Source: Hygrophila difformis (taxonomy: Eukaryota > Streptophyta > Magnoliopsida > Lamiales > Acanthaceae). Taken from it: a stretch of DNA of 64,000 nt. The position numbers and the translations under genes were made by a program. The notes beneath the pieces were generated by a model. The model was not told where the DNA came from. It did not search any database and saw only the letters and a program-made list of their open reading frames with translations. Every line of letters begins with the position of its first letter. The stretch's first letter is position 1. The DNA is taken from assembly GCA_030278955.1 (NCBI GenBank), contig JAOANR010000012.1, positions 29,133,977 through 29,197,976 of the forward strand. Reading direction: 5' to 3'. This document shows, piece after piece, positions 1 to 11,196 of this stretch.

Positions 1-591
1 CTATTGAGCAATACGAATGGAAAATCTAGTAAAACGACGTGGGACCTGCTTCTATCGCACATCCTCCAGTGAACGATCCGGTCTTACTATAAATTACTGC
101 AATTTTTGACACCGTGCGCTTTCGGGCCACAGTTTCTCAAACACGAGCAATAAAAACATGACTACTTATAAATATATCCCTAATCACAACTCCGCCATCA
201 TAAATTGGTTTCATTAATAAAACTTAAACCAGGACCATGATTTTTTTCGGAAAATACTCATGTAGTGGGAACTTGCCAAAAGTTTCATGGCAGGAACTCT
301 CATGCCAAGAATTGATGAGAAGCATCATGGCATATTTGCCGGGGATCCTCAGTGTGACAGGCTGATGGTCAACCTATCCCGGCTATGCCATGAGATTTGT
401 CAACATTTCATGACAGGGAGGACCACAGCGCCATTTGAAATTAAAGCACCACACTTGAGTAATAAAAAGACTAATAATCTGGATATATCCCTAAACCCTT
501 TCCCGTGAATCATAACTCTCTTCATGTAATAAATCTAACCTGGTATATTTTTAAGAAAATGCTCGTGGGACGGAAATTGTCAAAAGTTTCA
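1..591 (+). repeat. 3' end of an LTR of a second LARD-type element, cut by the window edge
   Basis: The reverse complement of this stretch matches the first 0.5-0.7 kb of the large LTRs at 7157 and 15957, with clear but imperfect identity: the same TGAAAC...TTTCATTAA-type end, the same blocks around 'TTTAATTTCAAATGGC' and 'CAGCCTGTCACACTGAGG', and the same 'CCGGATCGTTCACTGGAGGATG'-like block near position 70. The LTR therefore ends at 591 (...GTTTCA) in plus orientation, opposite to the element at 7157-21920. It cuts the RepHel helicase frame right after an N-V-V. The expected 5 bp target duplication is 592-596 (ACAAC); its partner lies left of the window. Whether it is a solo LTR or the 3' LTR of a full element cannot be seen. 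Confidence 0.85.
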
Positions 592-1637
592 ACAACATTC
601 AGAGTCATATTCTTTTCATCAAGATTATCCTTCTTTGGCAATAAAAATTTCAAACCGGAACGCCTTACCACACGCGAAGCTGCAACATATAGTTGCCCAT
701 GAGTGAAAACTCCATCCTTCAAGAAAACTCCAACATTTTGTAGAGATTGACCTTGGCTCTTGTTTATGGTCATAGCATAGGAAACAATTAGAGGAAACTG
801 ACGTCTCACAAATTTAAACGGTATCCTATGGTCGGAGGATGTAAGACTCATTCGTGGGATCAACACTCTATCTCCACTTCGGTCGCCATTCAATACCACA
901 CCCTCTAGTACATTTTTCCCCATTCTTGTTAAAACTAATCTTGTTCCATTGCACAATCCGTGAACAGAATCAATATTTCTGAGCAGCATAACAGTAGTTC
1001 CTACTTTGAGAGTTAGTGAGTGAGCAGGCATACCAGAACATTCTATGGCATTCAGGAACTCTTGAGTGTGAATTGCAGAAAACGTTGAAGAACCACCATC
1101 CGAAGGAGACGCTGTATCTGCACTGAGATATGTCCTGGATTCTTCATTGTTTAATGACATCATGTATGAGTTAATCGCTTCAACAGCCTTCAACGTGGGA
1201 GCAAGTATGGCTCGTTCTTTCAAATAACTTGAGTCAGACATCAAACGATCAAAGGAAGGATAAATAGCAGAGACAATTGCACTTACAGGATCATCATTAT
1301 AATGAATAATTAAATCAGAAGGAAGCTGAATCATGCCCAGACCATCATTGTCTTTATTCAGAGACCCATCTCCTAGAGAACATAACCATTTGGAAAATAC
1401 GTCTAGCTCTGATCTATCCTCTGGTGTAGATGTAGCTCGAAGCCTCATATTCTCGGTTAGCCTCATTACAGTGCAAAATTTCCATAGCCTCGAAGAATTT
1501 AAACTTGAATTCACAATTTGTTCCCTTGTACCCTTTGGAATTACAGGAAGAATTTGTCTGAAATCTCCACCAAAAACAATTGTTTTTCCACCAAATGGTA
1601 AATTTATACTCTCACTGTTTAGAGGCCTCATAACATC
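592..1637 (-). pseudogene. RepHel, PIF1-type helicase C-terminal half
   Basis: This is the C-terminal half of the SF1B PIF1-family helicase of a Helitron, which unwinds DNA during rolling-circle transposition. Visible motifs, in gene order from 1637 leftward, are FGGDFRQILPVI, LTENMRL, AILAPTLKAVEAIN, LKVGTTVMLLRN and YAMTINKSQGQSL, followed by GQLYVAASRV. The frame enters at the target duplication of the solo LTR (1633-1637), continuing directly from the RDV codons at 4330-4340. It leaves at 592, where an inserted LTR replaces the last residues and the stop codon. The open frame runs on to 522 inside that LTR, adding about 22 foreign residues. No stop or frameshift is seen within this part. 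Confidence 0.9.
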
Positions 1638-4329
1638 TGTAACACCCCGGTTTTTGGTCACCCAGGTCGGGATGTCATCGCCACACCTCCCTAGCAAGAC
1701 ACGGTTTCTCCGAGCTTGCTAAAGAGATGCAAGGCTATGGTTTTTCAGAATTTAAAACATTCAAACAGCCCATCTATATATAATTTAAAAATAATACATC
1801 AAAGTTGCAGCGGAAAAATAATATTTACATATATGTATCGCAGCGGAATTTAAATATAGGGCCAACGTGGCCTAGTCACGGGTTAAACAGGCCCGTTCAT
1901 GCAAGATCTAGTCTAATACAAAAATTCAAATATAATATATCATCCCAAGCTTCCCGTGTATGCATATGACGATGCATAATTCTCAACTCTGCAAGAAAAA
2001 GAAATAAAAATGGTTTGGTCAGCACTACGTGCTGAGTAAGTTAACACAAACATGATTAAGGGGTTTCAAAGCCTTTATTTAAATTTAAAGGAAACATGTG
2101 CATAGTGTAATTTGTTCTACAACATGATAAAATAATCGCAAGACATAATTTAAAGGCATAATTTAAATAAGGAAAATGCTCAAGTATTTCAGGATTTCAC
2201 TCTTCCTCTTTTATTCGATATAATCTAGTATAATTTATTCTTGGGGAATCGAACCCGCAAGAAAACAGACAATCGCCCTTGGGGAATCGAACCCGCAAGA
2301 ACACACATACATCCTAGGGAATCGAACCCGTAGGAATCAACATATATTCGGGGGAATCGAACCCGCAGAAAGACACACCCTCGGGAATCGAACCCGCAAG
2401 GTTTGACACGGACATCCTGGGGAATCGAACCCGTAGGAGAACATACAATCGCCCTTGGGGAATCGAACCCGCAAGAACTCAAACACACCCTGGGGAATCG
2501 AACCCGCAAGGTTTGACACAGACATCCTGGGGAATCGAACCCGCAGGGACACAGACGCCTTGGGGAATCGAACCCGCAAGGTTTGAACAAGTTTCGTAAA
2601 TTTCACAAGTTTCGCAAATGTAAGTTTATAAAACGCTGTTTACTCCAAATTTCGTGAAAAATCAGTTTTAATTCCAAAATTACTGAAAATTGACCAGTGA
2701 CTCGGAAACGTCGAGATGAACAACTTTCGTATTTTAACTTTTTCGATCCGAGATACCAAAACAGGTCAACACCGTCAATTTTCGCAGAAGAATAATTCTG
2801 TACGAATTTAATGTATCACAGTTCAAAGATTTCGAATTCTACCATAGCAAATTAAGTCCAAACTTAATGAAAATTTACAGGGACCTTCCTAAGACAATTA
2901 TCTACAACTTTCATGTTCAGCTAAAGATCTAATTCGGCCTAGAACCATAGTCAAAAACGTGATCAAGATCATACCTATGTTCTGTCCAGTTTTCAAGATC
3001 CGATTGTAAACCAGATCGGTTTGGGGTGGATTTCATACATCAAATCATCGCGAAAAATTCTGAAATTTTACGGAGGTATTCATAACGTATAGATCTACAA
3101 CTCTTATGTTCAACGCCAAGCCTAGATCGGTCTAGATCTAAGGTAGAAATCACCAACAAGTTCAAATAAAGAATCTATCGTCGTTTCAAGATCTAAACCA
3201 CAGGCAGGTCTGTTCGTGGTCGTTTTTGGATATCAAAACACAATGAAAAATTATAAACATTTTACAGTAGATAGATCTAAGCCTTAGGAATGTTTTTCGT
3301 GTTTTAAGTTTTCCCGTTTGAGGTTGTTTTAAGGTTCGGAAAAATTAGACAAAACTGTTGCACCGTTAGAAATCACATGTGGACAGATTTACGAAAGATT
3401 TGATTAAGTTTCTAGATTTAAATATTTTAACTACTCCCAAAACCGTGTAAGCGTTAACTTACAGATCTATGGATGTCTCGGCTCGATGATTCGGAGGCGT
3501 GGCTTCCACGTTCTTCGTTCTCCCTCCGAGATCCTTCGTTTTTCCTCAACGCGTCCGGATCGGGGTTTAGGATAGAAAAGAGGTTTAATTAGGATTCGTT
3601 TTCGAATCACAAATGGTAAGGAAGGAATCGGATCTTACCACGATTACGGGAGTCCTTGGATTTTCGTCCAACCCAGTCCCCTCTCTTGCCTTCGTGCCTC
3701 CGACGACTCCGAGATTAGGGTTTCAACGTGAAGAGAGATTTCGTGGGGTTTTTAAAACGTATTCGGAGCTTTTCAGAGGTCTTATTTATAGATAACTAAG
3801 GCCTAGGGCGTCCAAGATCTGACTCTAAGAGTCTAGAGTCGAAAGATGTTCAACCGAAAGTCGAAAAATCCGCGTTCGGGCGAGAAAATCTCGCTTGGTT
3901 TGTTGCTGCCAGTGTGGCGCGGTCGTGGCGCGGTCTAAGGCCAACAACCGCGCGGCCAGCGCGCCACTCACGCCTGGACTCCGGTCCGGGCGGGTCGTGC
4001 GATCCATCGCGCTTTTCCTCCTCTCTTTCGGACTTCTATCCCTCTATGTTCCCAGATTCCGATTTCCGGGGTATCTTCGGGCTCCGATTTCCTATCCTAA
4101 TTTTATTCGGATCTAAATTTACATTTGGACTCGGGTTATTGAGTCCATCGGTGTTGGGTTTCCGTGTAACCATTTATTCGATTAAATTGTCTTCGGATTC
4201 CCGGGTTTTCGGAACTTTGATTCCTTTTTAATTTAAATTTCATTTCTTATCTTATATGATTCTTTATTTATTTATTATGTTTTCTTTATTATTTATTTAT
4301 TTTATGTTGTAAAATTCTCGGGTATTACA
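1638..4329 (-). mobile_element. Ty3/Gypsy solo LTR inside RepHel
   Basis: A 2692 bp unit running TGTAATACCCGAGAA...CCGGGGTGTTACA on the minus strand, with no gag-pol. It is flanked by perfect 5 bp target duplications ACATC (1633-1637 and 4330-4334). Both ends and the general layout (GC-rich block near 3.9-4.0 kb, TATA-like box near 3784, repeat block, terminal GGTGACC) resemble the 2.5 kb LTRs of G1 and G2, but the middle differs widely, so it is a sister subfamily. A single LTR with matching duplications is the usual product of recombination between the two LTRs of a full element. It disrupts the helicase exactly between codons of the conserved R-D-V-M-R stretch. Confidence 0.93.
2243..2580 (-). 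repeat. Ten-unit tandem array with tRNA B-box-like core
   Basis: Ten copies of GGAATCGAACC spaced 30-38 bp apart, most in the longer context GGGGAATCGAACCCGCAAG. Some units form a higher-order pattern, as the block CAAGGTTTGACAC-GACATCCTGG recurs. On the minus strand each core reads GGTTCGATTCC, which fits the RNA polymerase III B-box consensus GGTTCGANNCC. No A box, acceptor stem or T-run in tRNA spacing was seen, so these are not tRNA genes. The G1/G2 LTRs carry a shorter, less regular counterpart (GGACGAACCC, near 29.5 kb). Confidence 0.85.
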
Positions 4330-4924
4330 ACATCCCTGAGTGTTCGGTCCAATGCTTCAAAACAGTGTCTATGCGTCATTGGAGCTTCGTCCCAAATAAT
4401 CAATTTTGCTTTTTGAATGAGACGTGCAAGTGAAGATTTTGGTGAAATTCCACACATAGAGTCTTCTGTAACCTCAATAGGTATTTTGAAACGTGAGTGC
4501 GCGGTTCTTCCTCCTGGAAGCAATAAGGCTGCAATACCACTTGAAGCAACGCACAGAACAATTTCACCCTTTGATCTTAATGCAGCAGCCATGCCATTCC
4601 AGACAGATGTTTTCCCGGTGCCTCCATAACCATAAAGGAAATATACACCACCCTTTCCTGTGTTGCAAGCATCCAAGACGGTATCATGAACTTTTAGCTG
4701 CTCAACTGTGCATTTTTCTAAAAAAATTTTATGTATTTCAACCTGAGATGTATGATCATAAGATAACTCATCCATTATAAGAACATTCGAATCATAACCC
4801 GAGTCTACTCCAGTCGGATAAGGAATATCAGGAAAATCCCGTAGGCTCATACCACCACGCTGTAGAGATTTCTCAATCTCAATCAAAATGAAATTTTGTA
4901 TCTCAGCTTCTCCTATGCCAGAAT
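4330..4924 (-). pseudogene. RepHel, PIF1-type helicase N-terminal half (Walker A and B)
   Basis: One exon, with its acceptor AG just right of 4924 and no internal stop. It carries the helicase nucleotide-binding motifs: Walker A as GYGGTGKTSVW, the following CVASSGIAALLLPGGRTAHS, and Walker B as IIWDEAPM. This is the ATP-binding part of the Helitron helicase. At 4330 the frame stops at a solo LTR and resumes at 1637. The preceding exon (5051-6246) joins in phase across a short GT-AG intron (4925-5050). The lack of damage here suggests the Helitron was young when first interrupted. Confidence 0.9.
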
Positions 4925-5050
4925 CTGGAAAAAAAAAGAAATTACATTATTTATAGTTCAAATAAAATAAAAAAATGAAAAAATGAGACCAAATATACTG
5001 TTACAACATTATATTGATCATTTAAGTAAAAAAGGTTTTTTGTAACTTAC

Positions 5051-6246
5051 GATTTCTATATGAAATATCATCAGACAGGTAATGCCAAGATTTTGTCCAA
5101 AGATCACCGGGAGATGTTATAGAACACGAAAAAAGATGGAAACAAATAGATTTCTCAGGGTGACTGCGGAGGCCCAATGACTTGCCTCCTTCATTGCATC
5201 AACGTATTCGCCGTCGTCCTCTAGCAATCCTAAAGAATAGCAAGCATCTTTATATGACTCGTACTGGATGCCATCAATTTTTCGCAGATCCTGGAAACAT
5301 TTTGGACCCTTCACAACATTGAGCAGACATCGCATATAATACAATTCACCCGAGCGAGGATGAATGTAATTCATCCTCCCAACTGAAAAACCTTTCTGTC
5401 TGGGAACCCATTCTCTTAATTGATCCTTCCATACAAATTTAGATGGAAACTCACTGTACGTCAATTCACTTGCTTCTGCATATTTAGAATTTCCTTTGAA
5501 CCAAGCTAGAAATTGAGATTCCCTTATACGTGCTTGATCAACAACCGTAGAAATAGATGAATCTTCTGAGAAAACAACAGGCTGTTGTCCAGGTAGATGA
5601 AAACCAAGTCGTTCAACTGGTGGATTGCGATAGTGGACATCATACATGAACAATCTCCATGTAGCCTCGCATGCAGATATATATCTGAAATCAAAATAAT
5701 TTTGCACCTCATCAGTTGTATCAGACGAAATGTCAATTCCAGAACTTTCGTAGAACGAACCCGTGACTCGATCATAACCTTTATGAACATACTTAAATAA
5801 GTATTTGATCGATCGACTTTGGTTGCACCATTCTACATTTATATGCGCACCATACTTCATGAGAAGATACCTGTTGTGTGGAACCACATGGCGGTTATCA
5901 AATAAGAATCCATTTTTCTCAAGATTATTGCCATTATCACGACGTCTGTAAACATGATATCCATCATCATCAATAACTGTAGAATCAACAAAACGCTTGG
6001 GATAATACTTTGAGCATCGATCATTTATCATGCACGATGCATTCTTAAACGCCGAACCACAGGGTCCATGAAGCATTAGATTACAAACAGCATCGTAGTA
6101 TAAAGGATCTTCTTCTTTGTCTGGAAGTTCGGCTGAAATGATCTCATCAATCTTTTGAGGACTCTGAACATTATGTCCGCCATAAACGAACAATAATATA
6201 TGAGCATGTGGTAATCCTCGCTTCTGAAATTCTATTGTATATACAA
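5051..6246 (-). pseudogene. RepHel, HUH Rep nuclease exon (frameshifted)
   Basis: Carries the catalytic part of the Helitron rolling-circle Rep nuclease. The exon opens with the HUH motif RGLPHAHILLFV (two metal-binding His around a hydrophobic residue) near 6180-6225. Further on is the conserved block NRYLLMKYGAHINVEWCN and the tyrosine motif YLFKYVHKGY (near 5780-5810), whose Tyr would attack DNA. Acceptor TTTGCAG precedes 6246 and donor GTAAGT follows 5051. The frame breaks at the A-run 5129-5134: the reading frame there ends at 5117, while the Helitron-typical continuation (SPGDLW) lies in another frame. This is a one-base length change in a homopolymer, either real or a sequencing error. 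Confidence 0.88.
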
Positions 6247-6382
6247 CTGCAAATAAGATAGATGATTAAATAAATAAATAAGCATAACTGAATATCTTAC
6301 ACATAAATTAATAAAAGAACAAATACAAATTGCTCCTGATAAAATTAATTTTAGCATGAAATCAAAAGTAAATTTATTTCAC

Positions 6383-7156
6383 CTGCTTTTACATCTCCAA
6401 ATATTCGTTCACGTTTAAAATCCTGAATCATGAGGTCCAATTTCATCTTGAACACTCTTGAAACAATATCAGCTCTGTCAGCAACTTTAAGACCATACTT
6501 CGTAACATATCTAGTTATTTCCGGCCAAGCAGGATTACACGTAAACGTGATGAATAAATTTGGATATCCAGCCCACCTACAAATTGCCATAGCATCTTGA
6601 TAGTTTTGTATTAAATACCTTGCACCGCCTGTAAATGACGAAGGCAATATAATACGCTTTCCACAATTTGTAGCTTTGGATTCCCCTTCCAAAAGAGCAT
6701 CCTGCAATCCCTTGTACAAATCACATCTCAATTTTTTTTTGGTTATTTCGAATATACAGAACCTCCCACTTTCCACCATTGTATAAGTATCCACCAAGAA
6801 TTGTTGGAATAACTTTCTAGATAGAAAAATGAGAGACAATTCGGATTCCCTGGGATGAAGCCTGTAACATAAATATTCTCTGAGAGTAATATTTTTTCTC
6901 TTCATTTGTTACATATGATGCCTGGGTATTCCATCCCTAAATCCGTCTTCACCATAAGGAAATAGCAAGGGATATTGTAGTGCAAGATAAGAAGGATGTA
7001 ATTTATTTATCCTTTGTAGAGATCCATTGTGACTTTCAATAATTATGTCTCTAGCCTCCAAGTTTTCATCAAAGTCTCCCACTAAAAGAGCTGCAACTTC
7101 AGAAACAGAAGGGCGATTGTATGTCCTCCCATCATGAGCTCGACTGCTTATGAGGC
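6383..7156 (-). pseudogene. RepHel, Helitron-like N-terminal domain, downstream part
   Basis: Continues the exon that begins at 22071; the LARD element at 7157-21920 splits it. Family-typical residues are ISSRAHDGRTYNRPS, LALQYPLLFPYGEDG, the block LLEGE...LPSSFTGGARY and FITFTCNPAWPEI, the first conserved Rep motif. An in-frame TAA at 6909-6911 separates ...GIPRHHM from QMKRKNITLREY, so the copy cannot give a full protein. Donor GT follows 6383, and the next exon starts at 6246 in phase (K-A-V-V-Y-T-I-E-F). Confidence 0.88.
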
Positions 7157-7714
7157 TGAAACTTTTTACAAATTTCATTAACACGAGTATTTTTCAATTA
7201 AAATATATCAGGATTGAATTTATTAAATGAAGGAGGATTATGATTCGTGGGAGAGGGGTTTAAGGATATATTAAGGTTGTTACTCTTTATTACTCATGTG
7301 AGGGGCTTTAATTTCAAATGGCAATGTGGTCCTCTCTGCCATGAAACTTCTGACAAATCTCATGATACAACCGGGATAAATTGACCTTCAGCCTGTCACA
7401 CTGAGGGTCCCCGGCATATGTGCCATGATACTTCTCATGATTTCATGTCATGAGATTCCCTGCCATGAAACTTTCGGCAGATTCCCACTACATGAGTATT
7501 TTCTGAAAAATCACATTTGTATTTACTCGTGTTAAGAAACTGTGCCCCCGAAAGCGCACGGAGTCAAAAATTGCAGTATTTATAGTAAGTACCGGATCGT
7601 TCACTGGAGGATGTGCGATGGAAGCAGGGCCCACGCCGTTTACTAAGATTTTCCACTCGGTTACTCGATTCGAGTTTGTGAAATGACTAACAACTACTTG
7701 ACAGAATTTAAATT

Positions 7715-7830
7715 ATATTATGAAAGCAATTAAATTAAGCAGATAAAATTATTCTAGAAAGCGAATTAAATTTAATCTAAGAAAGCAATAAAATTATTCT
7801 AAGAAAGCGGTTAAAATTATCTAAGAAAGC
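7715..7830. repeat. Short AAGAAAGC tandem repeats in the LARD LTR
   Basis: About five imperfect units of 25-30 bp with the core AAGAAAGCRRTTAAAATTAT follow one another; related pieces recur at 8253-8300. The same array is in the other LTR at +8800. No function is evident. Confidence 0.6.
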
Positions 7831-9904
7831 AGATATAAATTGAGACAGAAGGGACAGGGAGAAAAGAATAAAGATTGGACAAGATTCAGATGAAACACAG
7901 TTAAACTTCCATTTTAATACACAGATCTTTGTTTGGGATAATTCGTTCAGTTAGCTAATTCTCATGCTCTCTATACCATGTTCCCTTTAACAGACAGGTA
8001 CTTACAACAAGAGTTTACATGCTCTTAAGAAAATAGATTCTAAGATACCACAGATGCATAACTACCCTTGCAATGGTATGTTATTCATCTGTGGTGGATA
8101 AGCAACACCTGACAAATCATTAGTTGAAGTGTCAAGTACCGCTATCATTCCCCCATGTCACGCCCAAAGATTCTAATTAAGCCCTGAACTATCCCTTAAC
8201 TCTCAGTCCTAGTAGCAGTTACACAACTCTCAATACAACCGAGTGACCTCTAAAGAAAGCAATTAAAAGAAAGCGGTAAAGAAAGCATTTAAAATCCTAT
8301 CACTCGGAGGTTTTTGAAAGTCTGACCCTGGTAGTAAAAGAAAGCCCCCAGTCAGAATGACCGGATGTGGATCAAGAATTCCCTATTCTCGGTGAACCGC
8401 TCGCAGTGTTCACTTCTCGTCGGGTGGTTATGAGATACAAACTAATGAAACGAACTAATAAATTAGTTCGTTCCGGATGCACTCACCCAGGACTCAAAAA
8501 TAGGCTTTGGCAGAAGAAGATAGCAGTTGAAAGAATACTCAACCCTACCTTAGAAAATAACCAAGGCCCGAATGTTGTTCCTCTAGTATTATCTGTCACA
8601 CCTTATCGGAATCCAAGTGGAATCCGACCCAGTGCAATATTTAATACAAGATTTCCAACAAACAGCAATTTTGGAAAATAATCGATGTGAAAATCATTCC
8701 CTAAACAGGTACTAGACTCTCAAATAAAACACAGATCCTTTCAGTCTAGGTGAGACCTAATCGCTGACTCTGCTTCTAATTTCCCAAAATCAACCCCCAG
8801 TCGGATATGAATTAGTCATAACTGTTGAATTTATCCCTTACTCAGATCCGGATTTTATAAAGGAATTTTTGTTGGAAATTTATTATGAGACATCTGATTA
8901 AAGTCATGACTTCTATGTCCAAGGGAAGGATCCCAAAATAATATTGACCACAATATCTACATAATAATATTATGCATAAAGTTATAGAGAAGTGTAAAAT
9001 TAAATAACCCAAAATATAAGGTGGGTTTAGACAGAAGTTGGAACACAAAGGTGAAATAGCCGGAGATGAGAAGAATTTATTTGGCTAAAAAGATGGCAAA
9101 ACGATTGGGTGGACTGCAAACATCTGCTGTCCAATTTCCCTCTCATTTGGATGGAATGATTTTTAGACAGTGGAATGCCTCAAATGACAGTTGCCACTGT
9201 CATCTTAAACTCCACTATCTGTGAATTTGGATAAAAACCCACATGTTCTATCACTGTAGTAATTATTAGATGACATTGGCAAATATCATCTAACATTACT
9301 ACAGCTCCAGATTCGGGTTTGAAATTAAGATAAAGAAAAGAAAACTGTATCCGGGTAGGAGTCAGCTGAGCAGCTATTATAATCCCGGATGGACGAACCG
9401 CCAAGGCTTCGACCGACCGCTATTCGGACCATGCAAAATAACATCTAATAATTAATATACAGACCACGAGCTAGTTATCCGTGTGGGAATACCTGCCAAC
9501 ATTAATCTGATATATTCCTTATTAGCTGTTTCACACAACACGGAAAGACAAAATAAATAAAAGAAAAATATTTTTGGGTCATCTTGCATGAGAGACATTG
9601 GTTTCTCATGCAAGGTATGGAAATGATTCCATAATTACTCTTCATGTCTAAATAATCACTCATTCCATAATTAATTAATTAATTACAGTCCGGATTATAT
9701 ACTTAGATCATTAGAGTTTGATCATTTGTAGAGGAATCTTTTAATGGGAAATTGAACAAAGTTCTTTATATCAAATTAATCATGGGTTGAGATCATTGGA
9801 TTTCAACCTCAAAATATTAATATAAAGGTTCAATTAATTAATGGAGTGAGATGAAGAATAAAAATTTGGCAAAAAGGTGCCACTTTGTCGCGGAATAGAG
9901 TTTG

Positions 9905-10420
9905 TGTCGCGGAGCATGGTTCCGCGACAAGGTTTCGCGACAAAGAGGTGGGAAATAAGAGAAATAAATATTCTTGAAAATTATGGTTTGCTTTGTCGCT
10001 AAACAAAAATTTTGTCGCGGAACATGGTTCCGCGACAAGGGATATAGCGACAAAGGGGTTTGAAAGTTGGCAAGGACATAATTCCTGGTCGCGGAACAAG
10101 GATTTTGTCGCGGTACGTGGTTCCGCGACAAAGGTTCCGCGCCAGAGTCCTCCCAGAATAAAATTGCAAGTATTTGGGTCCTTGGGCGCTAACCACGGAT
10201 TTTGTCGCGGAACGTGGTTCTGCGACAAGAGTTGCATCGCGACCAAGGGGTTTCAAAATTAATGGCAAGGCATAATTTTCTGTCTCGGAATAAGATTTTG
10301 TCGCGGAACGTGGTTCCGCGACAAGGGTGCTCCGCGACAAAAGCCATGCAGACAAAATGCAAGAATTTGGTCCTCTGTCGCTAAACAGGGGTTTTGTCGC
10401 GGAACGTGGTTCCGCGACAA
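9905..10420. repeat. Tandem array of six palindromes, about 96 bp period
   Basis: Near-perfect palindromes with arms TTGTCGCGGAAC / GTTCCGCGACAA around a 3 bp centre (GTG or ATG). They sit at 9905-9929, 10012-10038, 10105-10131, 10202-10228, 10298-10324 and 10394-10420, one per unit of about 91-107 bp. Units also share weaker flanking matches (GCAAGGCATAATT, a second TCGCGG half-site). Two further members lie at 11506-11532 and 11612-11639. The 5' LTR carries the same set at +8800. Each could fold into a 12 bp stem with a 3 nt loop in RNA, or extrude as a cruciform in DNA. Confidence 0.92.
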
Positions 10421-10503
10421 GAGTGTATGGCGACAAAGGGTTTTAAAATATTTTATAAAAATTTTGGCAGCATAACCCCTTATATTGCATTACATGGGTG
10501 TGC

Positions 10504-10560
10504 GTTGTGATCCGTGGGATCACAACGGGAAAATTACATTGCAACCCGTGGGGTTACAAT
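10504..10560. repeat. Two further GTG-centred palindromes
   Basis: GTTGTGATCC-GTG-GGATCACAAC (10504-10526) and ATTGCAACCC-GTG-GGGTTACAAT (10538-10560, one mismatch). The arm sequences differ from the neighbouring array but the central GTG is the same. Copies lie in the other LTR at +8800. Confidence 0.85.
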
Positions 10561-11186
10561 GTGGTGCAATACAATATAGGGGATGCAATTTTAAATAAAT
10601 ATGCATAAACACTAAAATGCCATCCACTTTCTAGATCTATTAAACGAAAAAGAAAATAAAAATAAACTAAAACACTAAGAGGCAGTACAACATCCACCAA
10701 CTATATTAAGAGACTAAGATTTAAATGAAACCTACACTAATAAATCTAGCAAGAGATAGGCATCAAGTGGTTATACATTTATTAATTCTAATAAAGCATT
10801 AAATCTATCTAAAGATAATAAAAATGGTCAAGTGACCATAATACAAGCAAGACAGTAAATAAACCAAGGGAAAATCACAAGACAATATTTTGGGACATAT
10901 TTTTTCATATAACAACAAAAGCCAAAAATAATGGTTTAAACACACTCATTGATTAAGTGTTTTTCAACCCAAAATTACACTAAAAAGCTGTAAATAATAT
11001 AAAAATGGCTACACTACTATAAACCCATTTATTGCTTAAAACTAACTAACTAAAAATGAAAAATACATGGCCATGAGACCATCATTTCTCAAATTTCTTG
11101 GGAGCACAGTGGTGCCCCAAGAGGAAAAACAAAACTAATCTAAAAAAATATGGGTGTGTAGCTACTGTTCAAGGGGGTGGGAGGAT

Positions 11187-11196
11187 ATATTTATAG
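11187..11196 (-). promoter_or_regulatory. TATA-like box of the LARD LTR
   Basis: CTATAAATAT on the minus strand, the sense strand of the element. The equivalent in the 5' LTR, the one that could start genomic transcripts, is at 19987-19996. It has a GC-rich surrounding and lies upstream of a GC-rich palindrome zone. Start of transcription is not shown. Confidence 0.5.

Noticed and set aside
2243..2580. Possible CRISPR-like or tRNA gene array
   Set aside because: Spacers are similar and short, and the context is a solo LTR. The B-box core lacks an A box, acceptor stem and terminator, so no tRNA gene is called.
2225..2606. Repetitive minus-strand frames with a CGFDSP-type repeat
   Set aside because: They are translations of the tandem DNA array in the solo LTR.
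8367..8681. 104-codon open frame identical in both LARD LTRs (also at 17167)
   Set aside because: No family motif, antisense to the element, and identity only reflects the youth of the LTRs.
9905..10420. Regularly spaced palindromic repeats resembling a CRISPR array
   Set aside because: Eukaryotic LTR context, about 96 bp period with related rather than unique spacers, and the same array in both LTRs; no cas genes.
9830..10436. Several overlapping frames on both strands in the palindrome array
   Set aside because: GC-rich palindromes lack stops on both strands; the repeated SRN/VPRQ-like peptides are shadows of the array.
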